Positions 1-8,361 of a stretch of 64,000 nucleotides of DNA are shown one piece after another. Under the pieces are notes generated by a model that was given only the letters and a program-made list of their open reading frames with translations, was not told the origin of the DNA and did not search any database. Origin of the DNA: an uncultured Phocaeicola sp. (GTDB lineage Bacteria; Bacteroidota; Bacteroidia; Bacteroidales; Bacteroidaceae); the NCBI GenBank assembly GCA_944320815.1, contig CALUIZ010000006.1, positions 1-64,000 on the forward strand, written 5' to 3'. Positions within the stretch are counted from its first letter, which is position 1; each line of letters begins with the position of its first letter. Made by a program: the position numbers and the translations under genes.

Positions 1-240
1 GACTGGCAGAAAAAGGAATCGGCACGGGCTGGTATGCGTAAAATGATAAAACGGCTATTAAAGAAATACCATTATCCTCCCGAAGAAGCTGCCAACGCAT
101 TGGAAACGGTTATCCGTCAATGTGAACAATGGTCGGACAATGAAAATACTGCAAATGAACCGAAATTGTATAGCTTGCAGGAAAATTCATACTCAATGGC
201 GGCAGAACCTAATGTAGAATATAATAAACGCAATATATAG
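1..240 (+). CDS. hsdR: Type I restriction enzyme R subunit, C-terminal end (partial)
   Basis: Open from the first base of the window; only about 79 C-terminal residues are visible. The segment reading KRLLKKYHYPPEEA followed by a predicted helix (ETVIRQCEQW) is the typical tail of HsdR, the ATP-dependent translocase and endonuclease subunit of type I restriction systems, where this region docks to the HsdM/HsdS core. The nuclease and helicase domains lie outside the window. The next gene begins one base after the stop, so the two are probably co-transcribed. The first internal ATG (34) is not the real start because the similarity continues upstream of it. Identification rests on the short tail only. 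Confidence 0.75.
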   Translation, partial: DWQKKESARAGMRKMIKRLLKKYHYPPEEAANALETVIRQCEQWSDNENTANEPKLYSLQENSYSMAAEPNVEYNKRNI

Positions 241-241
241 G

Positions 242-1318
242 ATGAACGAACAGAAACTGACAAAATATCTCGCTTCTTATAAAGAATGGCTGACTCAAAA
301 TCCATCAGTAGCCAATGAGGCAAAACAAGCATGGATGGAGGCACAGCAAAAAGCTCAGGCTTTCACCAAAGAACGGCTTCTTTCCTTGTCGGAAGATGAA
401 TTGTTCGAATATCTTTCACCCCTATGGGCCATGGCTATGTGGGGTAATAAGCATTATCAGATTGATAACATCATAGAAGCCAATGGGATTGAATTGCTCC
501 GCAAACAATTTGCCAATTTAATTTATGGAGAAGCCGACATTGAAAAGCGATGGGATGATTTCCGTTCAAAGATTAAAGGTATTGGTCCGGCTATTATGAG
601 CGAGCTGTTATGCAAAACTTATCCCTCACAATATTTACTTTGGAATAAAAAGACATACACCGGATTTAAAACTTTGAACATTGACAATCTCCCACGTTAT
701 GAGGCAAGATTGGACGGGAAAATGTATGCACAGCTATCCGGCATCGGACGGGAATTGCTCGCGAAGTCCCAGGAATACGGATATAATGAAATCTGCGATT
801 TATTGGCATTAAACTCTTTTATCTGGAATGAGTTGCAAGAGGATTCTACAGACTGTACCATTCCTGACAAAGAAGAAGAACTTATTGCTACGAGTAAAAA
901 AGATGCGACGTTCATCCACAATGACATCCGGGACAAAGTGGCAGAAATCGGTCATTGCTTAGGCTTCCGGGCTGAAGTTGAGAAGAAAGTTGCCGCAGGA
1001 GCGGTGGTCGATGCAATATGGGAAGTCACCATTGGGAACATGGGGCGCGTGATTTATGTGTTTGAAGTTCAAACTTCCGGCTCTATCGACAGCCTGATAC
1101 TAAACTTAATGAAAGCCAAGAACAACAAAGCGGTTCAAGGCATTGTCGCCGTCACAGACCAAAAACAGATTGAACGGATTAAAAAAGAGATAGAATCGCT
1201 CCCCATAAAAGAGGAAGTGAAATTTTGGGATTACACAGAGGTGCTAAGGATACATGAAGCCTTGCAGTTCGTAAATGAATCCATTAATCGGCTCGGACTT
1301 GTTCCAAATGGTTTGTGA
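242..1318 (+). CDS. HhH plus PD-(D/E)XK-like nuclease protein of a restriction locus
   Basis: 358-residue cytoplasmic protein that I do not recognise by name. Around residues 109-125 it has a helix-hairpin-helix type motif (KIKGIGPAIMSELL), which usually contacts DNA. The C-terminal third (about 228-320) looks like a restriction-endonuclease fold: VDAIWE near 256-261, then FEVQTSG near 274-280, giving an Asp-x(17)-Glu-x-Gln arrangement such as is seen in PD-(D/E)XK enzymes that use ExQ instead of ExK. It starts one base after the hsdR stop, which suggests work with the type I system, either as a nuclease or as an accessory DNA-binding factor. The fold assignment is inference from motifs; the ORF is intact and convincing. 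Confidence 0.7.
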   Translation: MNEQKLTKYLASYKEWLTQNPSVANEAKQAWMEAQQKAQAFTKERLLSLSEDELFEYLSPLWAMAMWGNKHYQIDNIIEANGIELLRKQFANLIYGEADIEKRWDDFRSKIKGIGPAIMSELLCKTYPSQYLLWNKKTYTGFKTLNIDNLPRYEARLDGKMYAQLSGIGRELLAKSQEYGYNEICDLLALNSFIWNELQEDSTDCTIPDKEEELIATSKKDATFIHNDIRDKVAEIGHCLGFRAEVEKKVAAGAVVDAIWEVTIGNMGRVIYVFEVQTSGSIDSLILNLMKAKNNKAVQGIVAVTDQKQIERIKKEIESLPIKEEVKFWDYTEVLRIHEALQFVNESINRLGLVPNGL

Positions 1319-1364
1319 TAAAAGAGGCTACATTTATGAATGATTCCAAAGGCAAATAAATGAT

Positions 1365-1871
1365 ATGGAGACCTGCTATCGTCTGAGCTTCGAAGCTCAT
1401 TTTCGTCTGGTAACCATTCATCCGTGGGTGGACGACAATGGGCGCACCACAAGGCTTCTAATGAATATCATACAACGACAGTTGGGGCTTATTCCGTCCA
1501 TTGTAACGAAAGAATCCAAAAGTGAATATATTCAAGCCTTGATTGATAGCCGAAAGCAAGAAGACAGCACAATTATCCAAGATGTCATGCTTGCCCAACA
1601 CATTGCTAACCTTGAGAGCCGGATTTTACAGTATCAACAAAGTATAAATGATGCTGTAAATGACAACAGTAATACTGTAAACGACACTGTAACACGGCTT
1701 ATTGCTCTGATTAAGGCGCATCCGGAATATACCTACGATGAATATGCCAAATCACTGAACATCGGTCGTGCTACCGTGGCACGCCATATAAAAAAACTGA
1801 ATGGGACAGTTATCAAACGTATCGGCTCGGACAAGGACGGACATTGGGAACTTATAACAAAAGAACAATGA
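1365..1871 (+). pseudogene. Fic-family protein, N-terminally truncated
   Basis: The ORF carries the end of a Fic (AMP-transferase) domain: HPWVDDNGRTTRLL corresponds to the Fic active-site motif HPFx(D/E)GNGRxxR, with the first Gly replaced by Asp. It is followed by the usual helical segment and a C-terminal winged-helix DNA-binding domain (about residues 100-165, with ATVARHIKKL as recognition helix). A full-length Fic protein of this type has some 150-200 more residues before this point, and an in-frame stop at 1341-1343 closes the frame. The Fic core before the motif is therefore missing. The fragment may still make a small wHTH protein. It overlaps the next gene by four bases (ATGA). Confidence 0.7.
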
Positions 1872-2475
1872 TGACAAAGAAAATACTTTTCCTGCACGGT
1901 TTCTTTACTTCTGGCAGTTGCATACCTGCCCAAGCGTTTAGACAAGCATTTATGGGCAAGGCGGAAGTTTTTACACCCGACCTACCTTTGCATCCGAAAG
2001 AGGCACTGGAGTTTATTGAAGACATCTGCCAACAAGAAAAGCCTTACGTGTTAGTGGGCAACAGCAACGGTGCATCCTTGGCACAAATAGTGGCATCCCG
2101 GCTCGGTTTGCCTGCCCTCTTGGGGAATCCTTATCTGGAAATGACCTGCTTTCTTATTGAGCGCATCGGAGAGCATGAATACAAGTCACCACGGGCAGAC
2201 GGACGTCAACATTTCATAATTGACCAATCCCTCATAGAGGAGTTTGCCGACGTACAAGCTCACCAATGGGATGCCTACCACACCCGGAACTGGATGACCG
2301 TATCTGGGGACTATTCGGCGGAAATGACCATCTGGCACATTTTGAACCATTGTTCCGCCAATACTATACGCACGTCTATCACTTCCCCGGTGCCCATACG
2401 CCTACAGCAGAAGAGGTACGGGAGTATTATGTGCCGCTGGCGGAAAAACTTATACAACACCACAATAACAAATAG
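1868..2475 (+). pseudogene. YqiA/UPF0227-like alpha/beta hydrolase, frameshifted
   Basis: Begins in frame 2 with a hydrolase fold: FLHGFFTSGS oxyanion loop, then GNSNGA as the nucleophile elbow (Ser). The frame carries homologous sequence to about 2290. The rest of the family signature is then found one frame away: RIWGLFGGNDHLAHF (acid residue region) and YHFPGAHTP (catalytic His), ending at 2475. The two halves fit together as one protein of about 200 residues, so a single-base shift between about 2266 and 2305 has split the gene. It could be a true pseudogene or a sequencing error. The start overlaps the Fic fragment stop by four bases and the next gene begins 2 bases after the stop, so the unit was an operon. 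Family known for esterases acting on short acyl chains. Confidence 0.7.
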
Positions 2476-2477
2476 AT

Positions 2478-2990
2478 ATGTCAAAAGCAAAACTGAAAAA
2501 ATACCTTCAAACACTTTCCAAAGAGCAAGTTATCGAAGTGATGCTTGAACTTTATGATGCACGAAAAGAAGCCAAAGACTATCTGGAGTTCTATCTGGCA
2601 CCTGACAGCAATGCCGAATTGGAGAAATGCAAGAAAGCTATCCGCCAAGAGTTCTTCCCTACCCGTGGCTTTTCTGAAAAGCCTTCATTCGCCAAGTGCC
2701 GGAAAGTCATTTCCGATTTCCAAAAATTGAAACCAGAACCCACCTGTGTTGCTGACCTGATGTTGTTCTACATAGAACAGGGGTGCGAATATACCGTAAC
2801 TTTTGGCGACATGTGGGAACAGTATTACACGACTTTGGAAAACAACTTCGACAAAGCCATGAAGTTTATTTTCATGAATGGTTTATTAGCCCAATATTAT
2901 GAACGGATAGAGAAATTGCTTGAGAATGCTAATAATTGCGGTTGGGGATTTTATGACACGCTTTCAGAAATTTATCACCAATACAGATAG
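2478..2990 (+). CDS. DUF6155-like conserved protein
   Basis: 170-residue cytoplasmic, mostly helical protein rich in Lys, Glu and Tyr, with no signal peptide or membrane segment. The opening (SKAKLKKYLQTLSKEQVIEV) and the LYDARKEAKDYLEFYL segment are what I recall of the DUF6155 family of Bacteroidetes; no function is known to me. It follows the broken hydrolase gene after 2 bases and is the last gene of the plus-strand group. The gene is intact; the family name is from memory and moderate in certainty. Confidence 0.65.
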   Translation: MSKAKLKKYLQTLSKEQVIEVMLELYDARKEAKDYLEFYLAPDSNAELEKCKKAIRQEFFPTRGFSEKPSFAKCRKVISDFQKLKPEPTCVADLMLFYIEQGCEYTVTFGDMWEQYYTTLENNFDKAMKFIFMNGLLAQYYERIEKLLENANNCGWGFYDTLSEIYHQYR

Positions 2991-3046
2991 CAAAACTAAA
3001 GAAAGCCATTCCCTGCTCAGATACGCAAAGAATAGCTTTCCTATTT

Positions 3047-3262
3047 CTACTCCATTGATTCTCGGATTATGCGCAAAGTTTCCCTCTTATATTCCCTACG
3101 GTTATACTCTTCGCCCCTACACATCCAACAGCTGCACGGAGTGCCTGTGGTTTGATACACCTTTGCCCACTTGTCCTTTGCCAGTTCAAACCAATGTGGA
3201 TGATTAACCACACTTCCATCCTCTTGGATAATAGGATGTCCGTAAGTAGCATTAAGAATCAT
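3047..3262 (-). CDS. Small conserved protein with a CSCWMCRG motif
   Basis: 71-residue protein convergent with the previous gene. The centre has TPCSCWMCRG followed by a basic tail (YNRREYKRETLRI). Three Cys in C-x-C-x-x-C plus basic residues suggest a metal- or nucleic-acid-binding mini-protein; I have seen similar CSCWMC proteins in many bacteria without an assigned role. An in-frame stop lies three codons upstream of the ATG, so the N-terminus may be complete or shortened. Short length limits certainty. Confidence 0.55.
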   Translation of the reverse strand: MILNATYGHPIIQEDGSVVNHPHWFELAKDKWAKVYQTTGTPCSCWMCRGEEYNRREYKRETLRIIRESME

Positions 3263-3388
3263 ACGAACCTAAGTGCCATTTATTGGCGTCTCCAAAGTTT
3301 GTTTCTTTTGTTCATCGTCTCTCTGTATTAAAGTTAGAATGAACAATGATTTTACTTTTGTGAGACATAATGTATTCATATTACAAAT

Positions 3389-5209
3389 TTACCCGTGCTC
3401 TGAAATTAAACAACCGCCAAATGCGTTTATAGCTTCCAGACTGTCTCTTCCTGTAACAGCTTTACCTGTGGCCTGTTCGATTCTATCTGCAAGTTTAATA
3501 GCCCTGTCTATAATAAATTCATCAAACTTATCTTCATTAAGAAGATTAAAGTTGATTTTGTGTGTAGAAACAGCATGAACTAAATCGTCTTTATCAATCT
3601 TGTGGTTAAGAATTGCTTGTATATATTTACTTGGAGCCACACCTCCTATAGAACGATTGGTCGAAGCATATATCATAGTTTTATTAATGACAGAGTTCCA
3701 TTTCTCTCGTGGCAAATTTTGCTTTTCGCAATAACTTGCCGGGAATATGTGGTGAATATCAGTATTTTCTGATGTATAAGTGGCTACCGTCATTTTTCCC
3801 GCTGTCAAGAAATCCAAAGGCTCGTCTTGAAGCAGAAGAGCCATAACTCCTTTATACGCGGCTGAATTTCTTGTTTGAAGACTTAACAAACGGGTTATAT
3901 GAAAACTTGAGCGAGAAACTGTATCTGGCAATATGTCATCATCTGCCAACCATACAAAGAAATCTTTTATATCAGAAGCGTAGCGCGTTTCATTTGCACT
4001 GCCATATAACTCACCAAAAACTCCACACCAATACCACTTGGACAGCTTGGTTAAATTGGGCAAATTGGTGAGTAAATGCTGATGGCTAATATCATATGCA
4101 AATATGGCTGCCAATGGAATAAATTGCGTATTATAAGGTAAATTATCTGCAGCATAAACACCTTGTTTTATCAAAAAACGGGCGGCCTCAATGAAACCAT
4201 TTTTAAGAACATCCCGCTTTTGATTAAACACCAAACTGCGAAGAGCCATAACGTCTTTCTTTTTACACTTCACTCCTATTTTTCCATCAGATTCGATTGA
4301 CTTCTCGTAGCTATCCCAAAGTGTCATTGAAGTGATGAAAGCTGTACCATCGATGTCTCTTAATACGTCAAATTTAGAAAAATCACTCTTTATTGACTTC
4401 CATTCCTGACGCAGTTCAACCCCATCAGCCGCAAGCGAAGCTGTTACCAACTCAAAAACATTTAATGGAACGCCACCGCGATTCACATTTTCAAATATCT
4501 GGCACACAGATGACTGCGAGGTATTCTTCAAAACCTTAATCACAGGCAGCTTATATGCAATAACAGACGAAATAATGTCTGTATTAAATTTCTGATAAAG
4601 TGCCAACTTTGCAGGGTCGTTCTGATAATACTGTAGCATTCCCAAACACCAATTCATTGATTCCGTAGGGTCAAACATCAAATTAAGAGGAAACATCAGA
4701 TTTTTATACTCCTTTTCTCTGGTGGTCAAATCCAAAGTGATAACCTTACCTATATCTGATGTTTTTATTTTCTTATCAGAGATAGATATTATCGCATCCT
4801 CTCTATCCTCATTCTCATCAAGAGCTTTTACAATGTCAATATAATAATATCGGTAAATGACATAGCTTTTATTGCGTTCCCAGCATGTTTCAACAGGTTT
4901 TGGACTCATAAATACCTGAAAAAGTGTAGTGAGCCGCTGTTGCCCATCAAGAACAAGATAGTCCGGCTTTACATTTGCCATCTTCGAGTCAACTCCCGTG
5001 AATAGACGAGGTTTATAATTGACTTCACCGCCTGTTTCCAAAAACATTACTGCACCCATAGGAAACCCCATTGTGATGCTTTCTATCAACTTACATATTT
5101 TCCCGTCATCCCAAACCCATGAGCGTTGGAATTCAGGAAGCTGTAACCCACCTTTCTGAACTTGAAGCAACAAGTCTTTTAAGTCTGTATCATTTGATTG
5201 TACTGCCAT
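3389..5209 (-). CDS. DUF262/DUF1524 protein, GmrSD-type restriction-like
   Basis: 606 residues. The N-terminal DUF262 domain (ParB-like nuclease fold, about 1-250) shows LPEFQRSWVWDDGKICKLI and the hallmark VLDGQQRLTTLFQ. The C-terminal DUF1524 domain has an HNH-like site, DIHHIFPASYC, with NKTMIYASTNRSIGG after it. This two-domain layout is that of GmrS/GmrD fused proteins, which cut modified DNA in a nucleotide-dependent way, and of several phage-defence effectors such as BrxU. It lies 53 bases downstream of the AAA/DUF4143 gene on the same strand. All key motifs are present, so it looks functional; the actual target is unknown. Confidence 0.85.
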   Translation of the reverse strand: MAVQSNDTDLKDLLLQVQKGGLQLPEFQRSWVWDDGKICKLIESITMGFPMGAVMFLETGGEVNYKPRLFTGVDSKMANVKPDYLVLDGQQRLTTLFQVFMSPKPVETCWERNKSYVIYRYYYIDIVKALDENEDREDAIISISDKKIKTSDIGKVITLDLTTREKEYKNLMFPLNLMFDPTESMNWCLGMLQYYQNDPAKLALYQKFNTDIISSVIAYKLPVIKVLKNTSQSSVCQIFENVNRGGVPLNVFELVTASLAADGVELRQEWKSIKSDFSKFDVLRDIDGTAFITSMTLWDSYEKSIESDGKIGVKCKKKDVMALRSLVFNQKRDVLKNGFIEAARFLIKQGVYAADNLPYNTQFIPLAAIFAYDISHQHLLTNLPNLTKLSKWYWCGVFGELYGSANETRYASDIKDFFVWLADDDILPDTVSRSSFHITRLLSLQTRNSAAYKGVMALLLQDEPLDFLTAGKMTVATYTSENTDIHHIFPASYCEKQNLPREKWNSVINKTMIYASTNRSIGGVAPSKYIQAILNHKIDKDDLVHAVSTHKINFNLLNEDKFDEFIIDRAIKLADRIEQATGKAVTGRDSLEAINAFGGCLISEHG

Positions 5210-5262
5210 AACTATTTCTTGTTAAACACTTACGATTTATTCATTCTTTATAAATATTCTTC

Positions 5263-6447
5263 TCAAAACAACTTTCTCAAATCCATCGAAAGAAAATCCT
5301 CCGCACTGATTCCGCCGTCTCCCACGATAAAAGCCGATTGCGGATTGTATAACTTGCGAAACTTATCCAATCCGTCTGTCCGTTTCTCCGCATTGCTTTT
5401 CACCTCAATGGCGACCACCGAACCTTTCTTGCGTAAAACGAAATCCACTTCATCATCCCGCTCACGCCAATAAAACACTTCAAAGCGATGCACGAAAGCT
5501 TGGCTTACTAAATAGGCACCAATGCCTGACTCAAAGATGCGTCCCCATGACTTACGATTCAATATCGCCTGCTCAAAAGTCAACGGACTATACACCATCT
5601 TCAATGCATTGTTATAGACCTGCAACTTAGGGATGCTGGCACGTCTCCGGGCCATATCCATACTGAACTTCTGGAGACCGCAAAGCAATCCGCTTTCATC
5701 CAACAGGTTGATGTATCCTGCCAAAGTCACCGTGTTTCCGGCATCTTGAAGCGAACCCAACATTTTGTTCAATGAAAGCAACTCTCCCGAATAGGCGGCA
5801 CCCAACTCAAAGGTCTGGCGGAGCAAGGCAGGCTTGCTAATCGGCGTATCCATCAGAATGTCTTTATTGATGGTAGCCTCGATAATGGCCGACTGGATAT
5901 ATTGGCTGAATCGGTCTTCATCGCCAATCAAGGTAGCCGCACCGGGATAGCCTCCATAAAACAGGTATTGGTCGAGCGAGAAGCCGAAGCATTCTTTCAT
6001 TTCCAGATAACTCCAATGGCTCATGCGTATCTCCTCAAACCGCCCGGCCAAGGATTCAGACAAGCCTTTCTCCAACAATACACGGCTACTCCCCAAAAGC
6101 AGCACCTTGATATTACGATCATGAAACGTATCATCATCCCATTCCTTCTTCACCACCTCACTCCAGTTGGCTATCTTCTGTATCTCGTCAATTACAAGGA
6201 TGACACTCTCCCATCCCCGACTTGCCTTCAAGCTACGCACAGCAGCCCAGCAATCGGAAATCCAGGCACTGTTCGTAGCCGGAACATTGTCGGCTGAAAA
6301 GAACTGGTAAGGCATATCCAAATCTTTCAGCACCTGTTTGACCACCGTTGATTTCCCAATCTGACGGGCACCCATAATGACCTGAATGAACTTACGAGGT
6401 TCTTTCATACGTTCTGTTATCAGCTGATATTCTGCGCGTTTATACAT
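5263..6447 (-). CDS. AAA ATPase with DUF4143 C-terminal domain
   Basis: 394 residues. Walker A is GARQIGKST near residue 26, Walker B is VILVIDEIQK near 103, and a sensor-like LLLGSSRVLL follows. The C-terminal DUF4143 region (about 190-394) ends in a nuclease-like core with DDEVDFVLRKKGSVVAIEVKS, i.e. D-x(n)-E-x-K of the PD-(D/E)XK fold. Such AAA_14/DUF4143 proteins are common as one or more copies in Bacteroidales and are of unclear role, sometimes linked to toxin-antitoxin or defence loci. The gene is intact, with its own likely promoter at 6491-6498. Confidence 0.85.
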   Translation of the reverse strand: MYKRAEYQLITERMKEPRKFIQVIMGARQIGKSTVVKQVLKDLDMPYQFFSADNVPATNSAWISDCWAAVRSLKASRGWESVILVIDEIQKIANWSEVVKKEWDDDTFHDRNIKVLLLGSSRVLLEKGLSESLAGRFEEIRMSHWSYLEMKECFGFSLDQYLFYGGYPGAATLIGDEDRFSQYIQSAIIEATINKDILMDTPISKPALLRQTFELGAAYSGELLSLNKMLGSLQDAGNTVTLAGYINLLDESGLLCGLQKFSMDMARRRASIPKLQVYNNALKMVYSPLTFEQAILNRKSWGRIFESGIGAYLVSQAFVHRFEVFYWRERDDEVDFVLRKKGSVVAIEVKSNAEKRTDGLDKFRKLYNPQSAFIVGDGGISAEDFLSMDLRKLF

Positions 6448-6490
6448 ACTCTTACATTTTACTCAATGCAATGACAACTTTTACTCATTG

Positions 6491-6498
6491 CAAAAATA
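6491..6498 (-). promoter_or_regulatory. Bacteroides -7 promoter box (TAttTTTG) for the AAA gene
   Basis: Read on the minus strand the bases are TATTTTTG, followed by C, matching the TAnnTTTGY box of the Bacteroides primary sigma factor. It is about 44 bases upstream of the ATG at 6447. A clear TTTG -33 box is not evident. Confidence 0.45.
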
Positions 6499-6554
6499 AC
6501 AATTTTATTTGAGTAATAATCATTATTTTACAAAAAAACACCATCTTTGCAAAA

Positions 6555-6574
6555 GTAATCAAGCGTAATCAAGC
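6555..6574. repeat. Two tandem 10-base repeats (GTAATCAAGC)
   Basis: GTAATCAAGC occurs twice head to tail. No function can be assigned. Confidence 0.6.
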
Positions 6575-6687
6575 GTTCTGTAACATATACGGTGAAATCC
6601 TCTGCCAATCAAGTCATTGTACATGAATGAGGACATTTCACAAAAAGGCTGAAAAAGGCGGTACAAGACCGGAAACGAAAGCCACTG

Positions 6688-6706
6688 AATGTAAGCGTCT
6701 TACATT
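6688..6706. repeat. Perfect palindrome AATGTAAG-CGT-CTTACATT
   Basis: Two 8-base arms separated by three bases. This is the size and symmetry of a dimeric regulator operator or of a recombinase core site, but nothing nearby identifies its partner. Confidence 0.5.
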
Positions 6707-6854
6707 TTCTTTTCGACTTTCTTTAATTGTCAGAATACAACTTGTACCTTTTTAAATGAATAGCCGCTGATATTCAATGATGCATGCCTGATGCGAGCGA
6801 CAATTAAATATATGATTATCAAATAGTTAAATAGATCATAATCGATTAATATGA

Positions 6855-6889
6855 GGCTGTCTCAAAATAAACTTGAGATGGCCTTTTTT
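6855..6889 (+). terminator. Hairpin with T-run, terminator-like
   Basis: Arms GGCTGTCTCAA (6855-6865) and TTGAGATGGCC (6873-6883) pair with two mismatches and are followed by six T. It points in the plus direction although no plus-strand gene precedes it nearby, so it may be a relic of a lost gene or element end. Confidence 0.5.
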
Positions 6890-6907
6890 GTGTTTTGAAA
6901 ATACTAC

Positions 6908-6920
6908 TGGTGCGATAAAA
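6908..6920 (+). repeat. Left terminal inverted repeat of the insertion sequence
   Basis: TGGTGCGATAAAA, exact inverse of 8221-8233. It lies 10 bases beyond the end of the transposase gene. Confidence 0.75.
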
Positions 6921-6930
6921 TCGCACAGGT

Positions 6931-8109
6931 TTAAATGTCATCAAATAAAGTGCGTTCTTTGACATTTTGGTTTGAAATGATTGAATCGTCCTGTTTGGTT
7001 ATCAAGGTTCGCAGGTCAGTCCTTTCCATGGCGGAGATACGGATCAAAGTTGCCACCTCGGTGATTGAATAAGGGCTTTTGTAATCGGCTTTTATTCTTG
7101 CCACCGTAAGGTAGGCTATAATCGCTGCCCAGAGGTGTACTTTGACCGCGTTTTCCGAATACCCCCAAAGGGCTTTCACGGTGATGTTCTGCTTTATCCA
7201 CTTGAAGAAGACCTCTATGTCCCATCGGTGGCGGTACAGGGCGGATATTTCCGTGGCACCGACCTCGAAGTTGTTGGATATAAGGTCTATAATATCGTCA
7301 TTATCCGGGTCGTACACGCGTATGAAACGCATATTGTCGGGATAAAGCCTGCTTGACTTGTAGCCGGTAAGTCTTATCTGTGAATCCTCCAATATCCGTG
7401 ATTTCTCGTCCAGAATCTCCATTTGTTTGAGAGTGACGAATCTCATGTTCCCCTTGGGCCGGGATACCCAGAACGACTTGGCCTGGTGAAACGTGAAGAG
7501 AGCCTTGAAATCCACATACGCCTTATCCATGACATAAAACGCGTATGGTTCAGGAGAGAGCCGGTCAAGCTCGTTGCTGTCATGCCATTTGCCGTCCGTG
7601 ATGTGGATATTGGCAGGTATGCTTCCTCTCAGGTCGAGCAGTGTATGCATCTTGACCGCGCCCTTGCCGTATTTCCCCAAAGCCCATGCCGCGAGCTTTA
7701 TGCTGGTCGATATGGTCGTGGAATCCAAGGCATAAATCACGTTGTCCATGGTTATGTCGGACAGCTTAGCGTTTGAGTACAAGTCCCTTACCTGTTCCAT
7801 GAGTAAGCATCCCAAGCCCTCGAAAATGCGGTAATCCCTGTTCTCGTTGGCACGGGACAAGGATGTATGGCTCACGCTCTTACGGAAGCCAAGATGATAA
7901 AGCATTCTGGAATGGGCCTCAAGGCACAGGCAGATGTCCCTGAGCGAATCGCACCCCGTCAGTTGCCCGAAAAGCAAATGCAGGAGATGGTTATAGCTGT
8001 TCAGGTTCTTGGTGTGCCAATCACCTTTGTACCGCTTTACTATCTTATCGAACTGGTAACGCGGGATAAACTCCATGACTTGGGAAAATACAAACTTGCC
8101 TTGATTCAT
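6931..8109 (-). CDS. IS4-family DDE transposase (DUF4372 N-terminus)
   Basis: About 392 residues from the ATG at 8109, which I prefer because the family usually starts at MNQGKFVFSQ; an upstream ATG at 8133 adds eight residues. The N-terminal DUF4372 domain is followed by a DDE core: first Asp in YALDSTTIS, second in VMDKAYVDF, and the Glu in YRHRWDIEVFFKWIKQ (the YREK region of IS4). It catalyses cut-and-paste transposition of the element. No frameshift or stop is seen, so the element may still be active. Confidence 0.9.
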   Translation of the reverse strand: MNQGKFVFSQVMEFIPRYQFDKIVKRYKGDWHTKNLNSYNHLLHLLFGQLTGCDSLRDICLCLEAHSRMLYHLGFRKSVSHTSLSRANENRDYRIFEGLGCLLMEQVRDLYSNAKLSDITMDNVIYALDSTTISTSIKLAAWALGKYGKGAVKMHTLLDLRGSIPANIHITDGKWHDSNELDRLSPEPYAFYVMDKAYVDFKALFTFHQAKSFWVSRPKGNMRFVTLKQMEILDEKSRILEDSQIRLTGYKSSRLYPDNMRFIRVYDPDNDDIIDLISNNFEVGATEISALYRHRWDIEVFFKWIKQNITVKALWGYSENAVKVHLWAAIIAYLTVARIKADYKSPYSITEVATLIRISAMERTDLRTLITKQDDSIISNQNVKERTLFDDI

Positions 8110-8220
8110 AATCCTGATGCTTTTGGAGAACAACAGGACTAATAAATCATTTTCAAATCAAAAAATCAAAGAATGAATGTAATTGATTAAATATTAATAG
8201 TTTAATAATAGAGGATTGAT

Positions 8221-8233
8221 TTTTATCGCACCA
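8221..8233 (-). repeat. Right terminal inverted repeat of the insertion sequence
   Basis: TTTTATCGCACCA, exact complement of the left end. Confidence 0.75.
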
Positions 8234-8310
8234 CTAATATTTTTAAATTAATCTTCTTTCTAAGACCACACCGTTCAACAAACTTGATTCAATGTATTTT
8301 TTTGATAGAA

Positions 8311-8341
8311 ATGGTTACAAACCACACTCATTTACCATAAA
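8311..8341 (+). promoter_or_regulatory. Shared promoter-like element, copy 1 (ATGGTTAC-N18-ATAAA)
   Basis: GGTTAC at 8313-8318, 18 bases, then ATAAA at 8337-8341, 20 bases before the ATG at 8362. The same arrangement recurs at 9129, 12278 and 18645. Copies 1 and 4 are also alike just upstream (GATAGAAA). It does not match the usual Bacteroides TTTG/TAnnTTTG promoter, so recognition by an alternative sigma factor or activator is possible. Confidence 0.6.
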
Positions 8342-8361
8342 GAGTATAAAAACAACAAAAT

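Larger units (their letters stand above)
6499..6907. other. Intergenic stretch without a recognisable gene
   Basis: About 400 bases between the ATPase gene and the insertion sequence. I see no convincing coding region. It contains a tandem pair of 10-base repeats, a perfect 8-base palindrome and a terminator-like hairpin (listed separately). The mix of short repeats next to an insertion sequence suggests old junction or recombination sequences. Confidence 0.5.
6908..8233 (-). mobile_element. IS4-family insertion sequence
   Basis: About 1.33 kb element bounded by perfect 13-base inverted repeats (TGGTGCGATAAAA at 6908-6920 and its complement at 8221-8233), similarity extending one or two bases inward and outward with mismatches. 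It contains one transposase gene with all catalytic residues. I could not identify a clean target duplication. It sits between the defence island and the RSH/PP2C/vWA island. Confidence 0.8.

Noticed and set aside
7135..7776. Several plus-strand frames of 67-117 codons
   Set aside because: Antisense to the transposase gene, with no recognisable features.
6898..8245. Target-site duplication of the insertion sequence
   Set aside because: The bases outside the inverted repeats do not match well enough to define a duplication.
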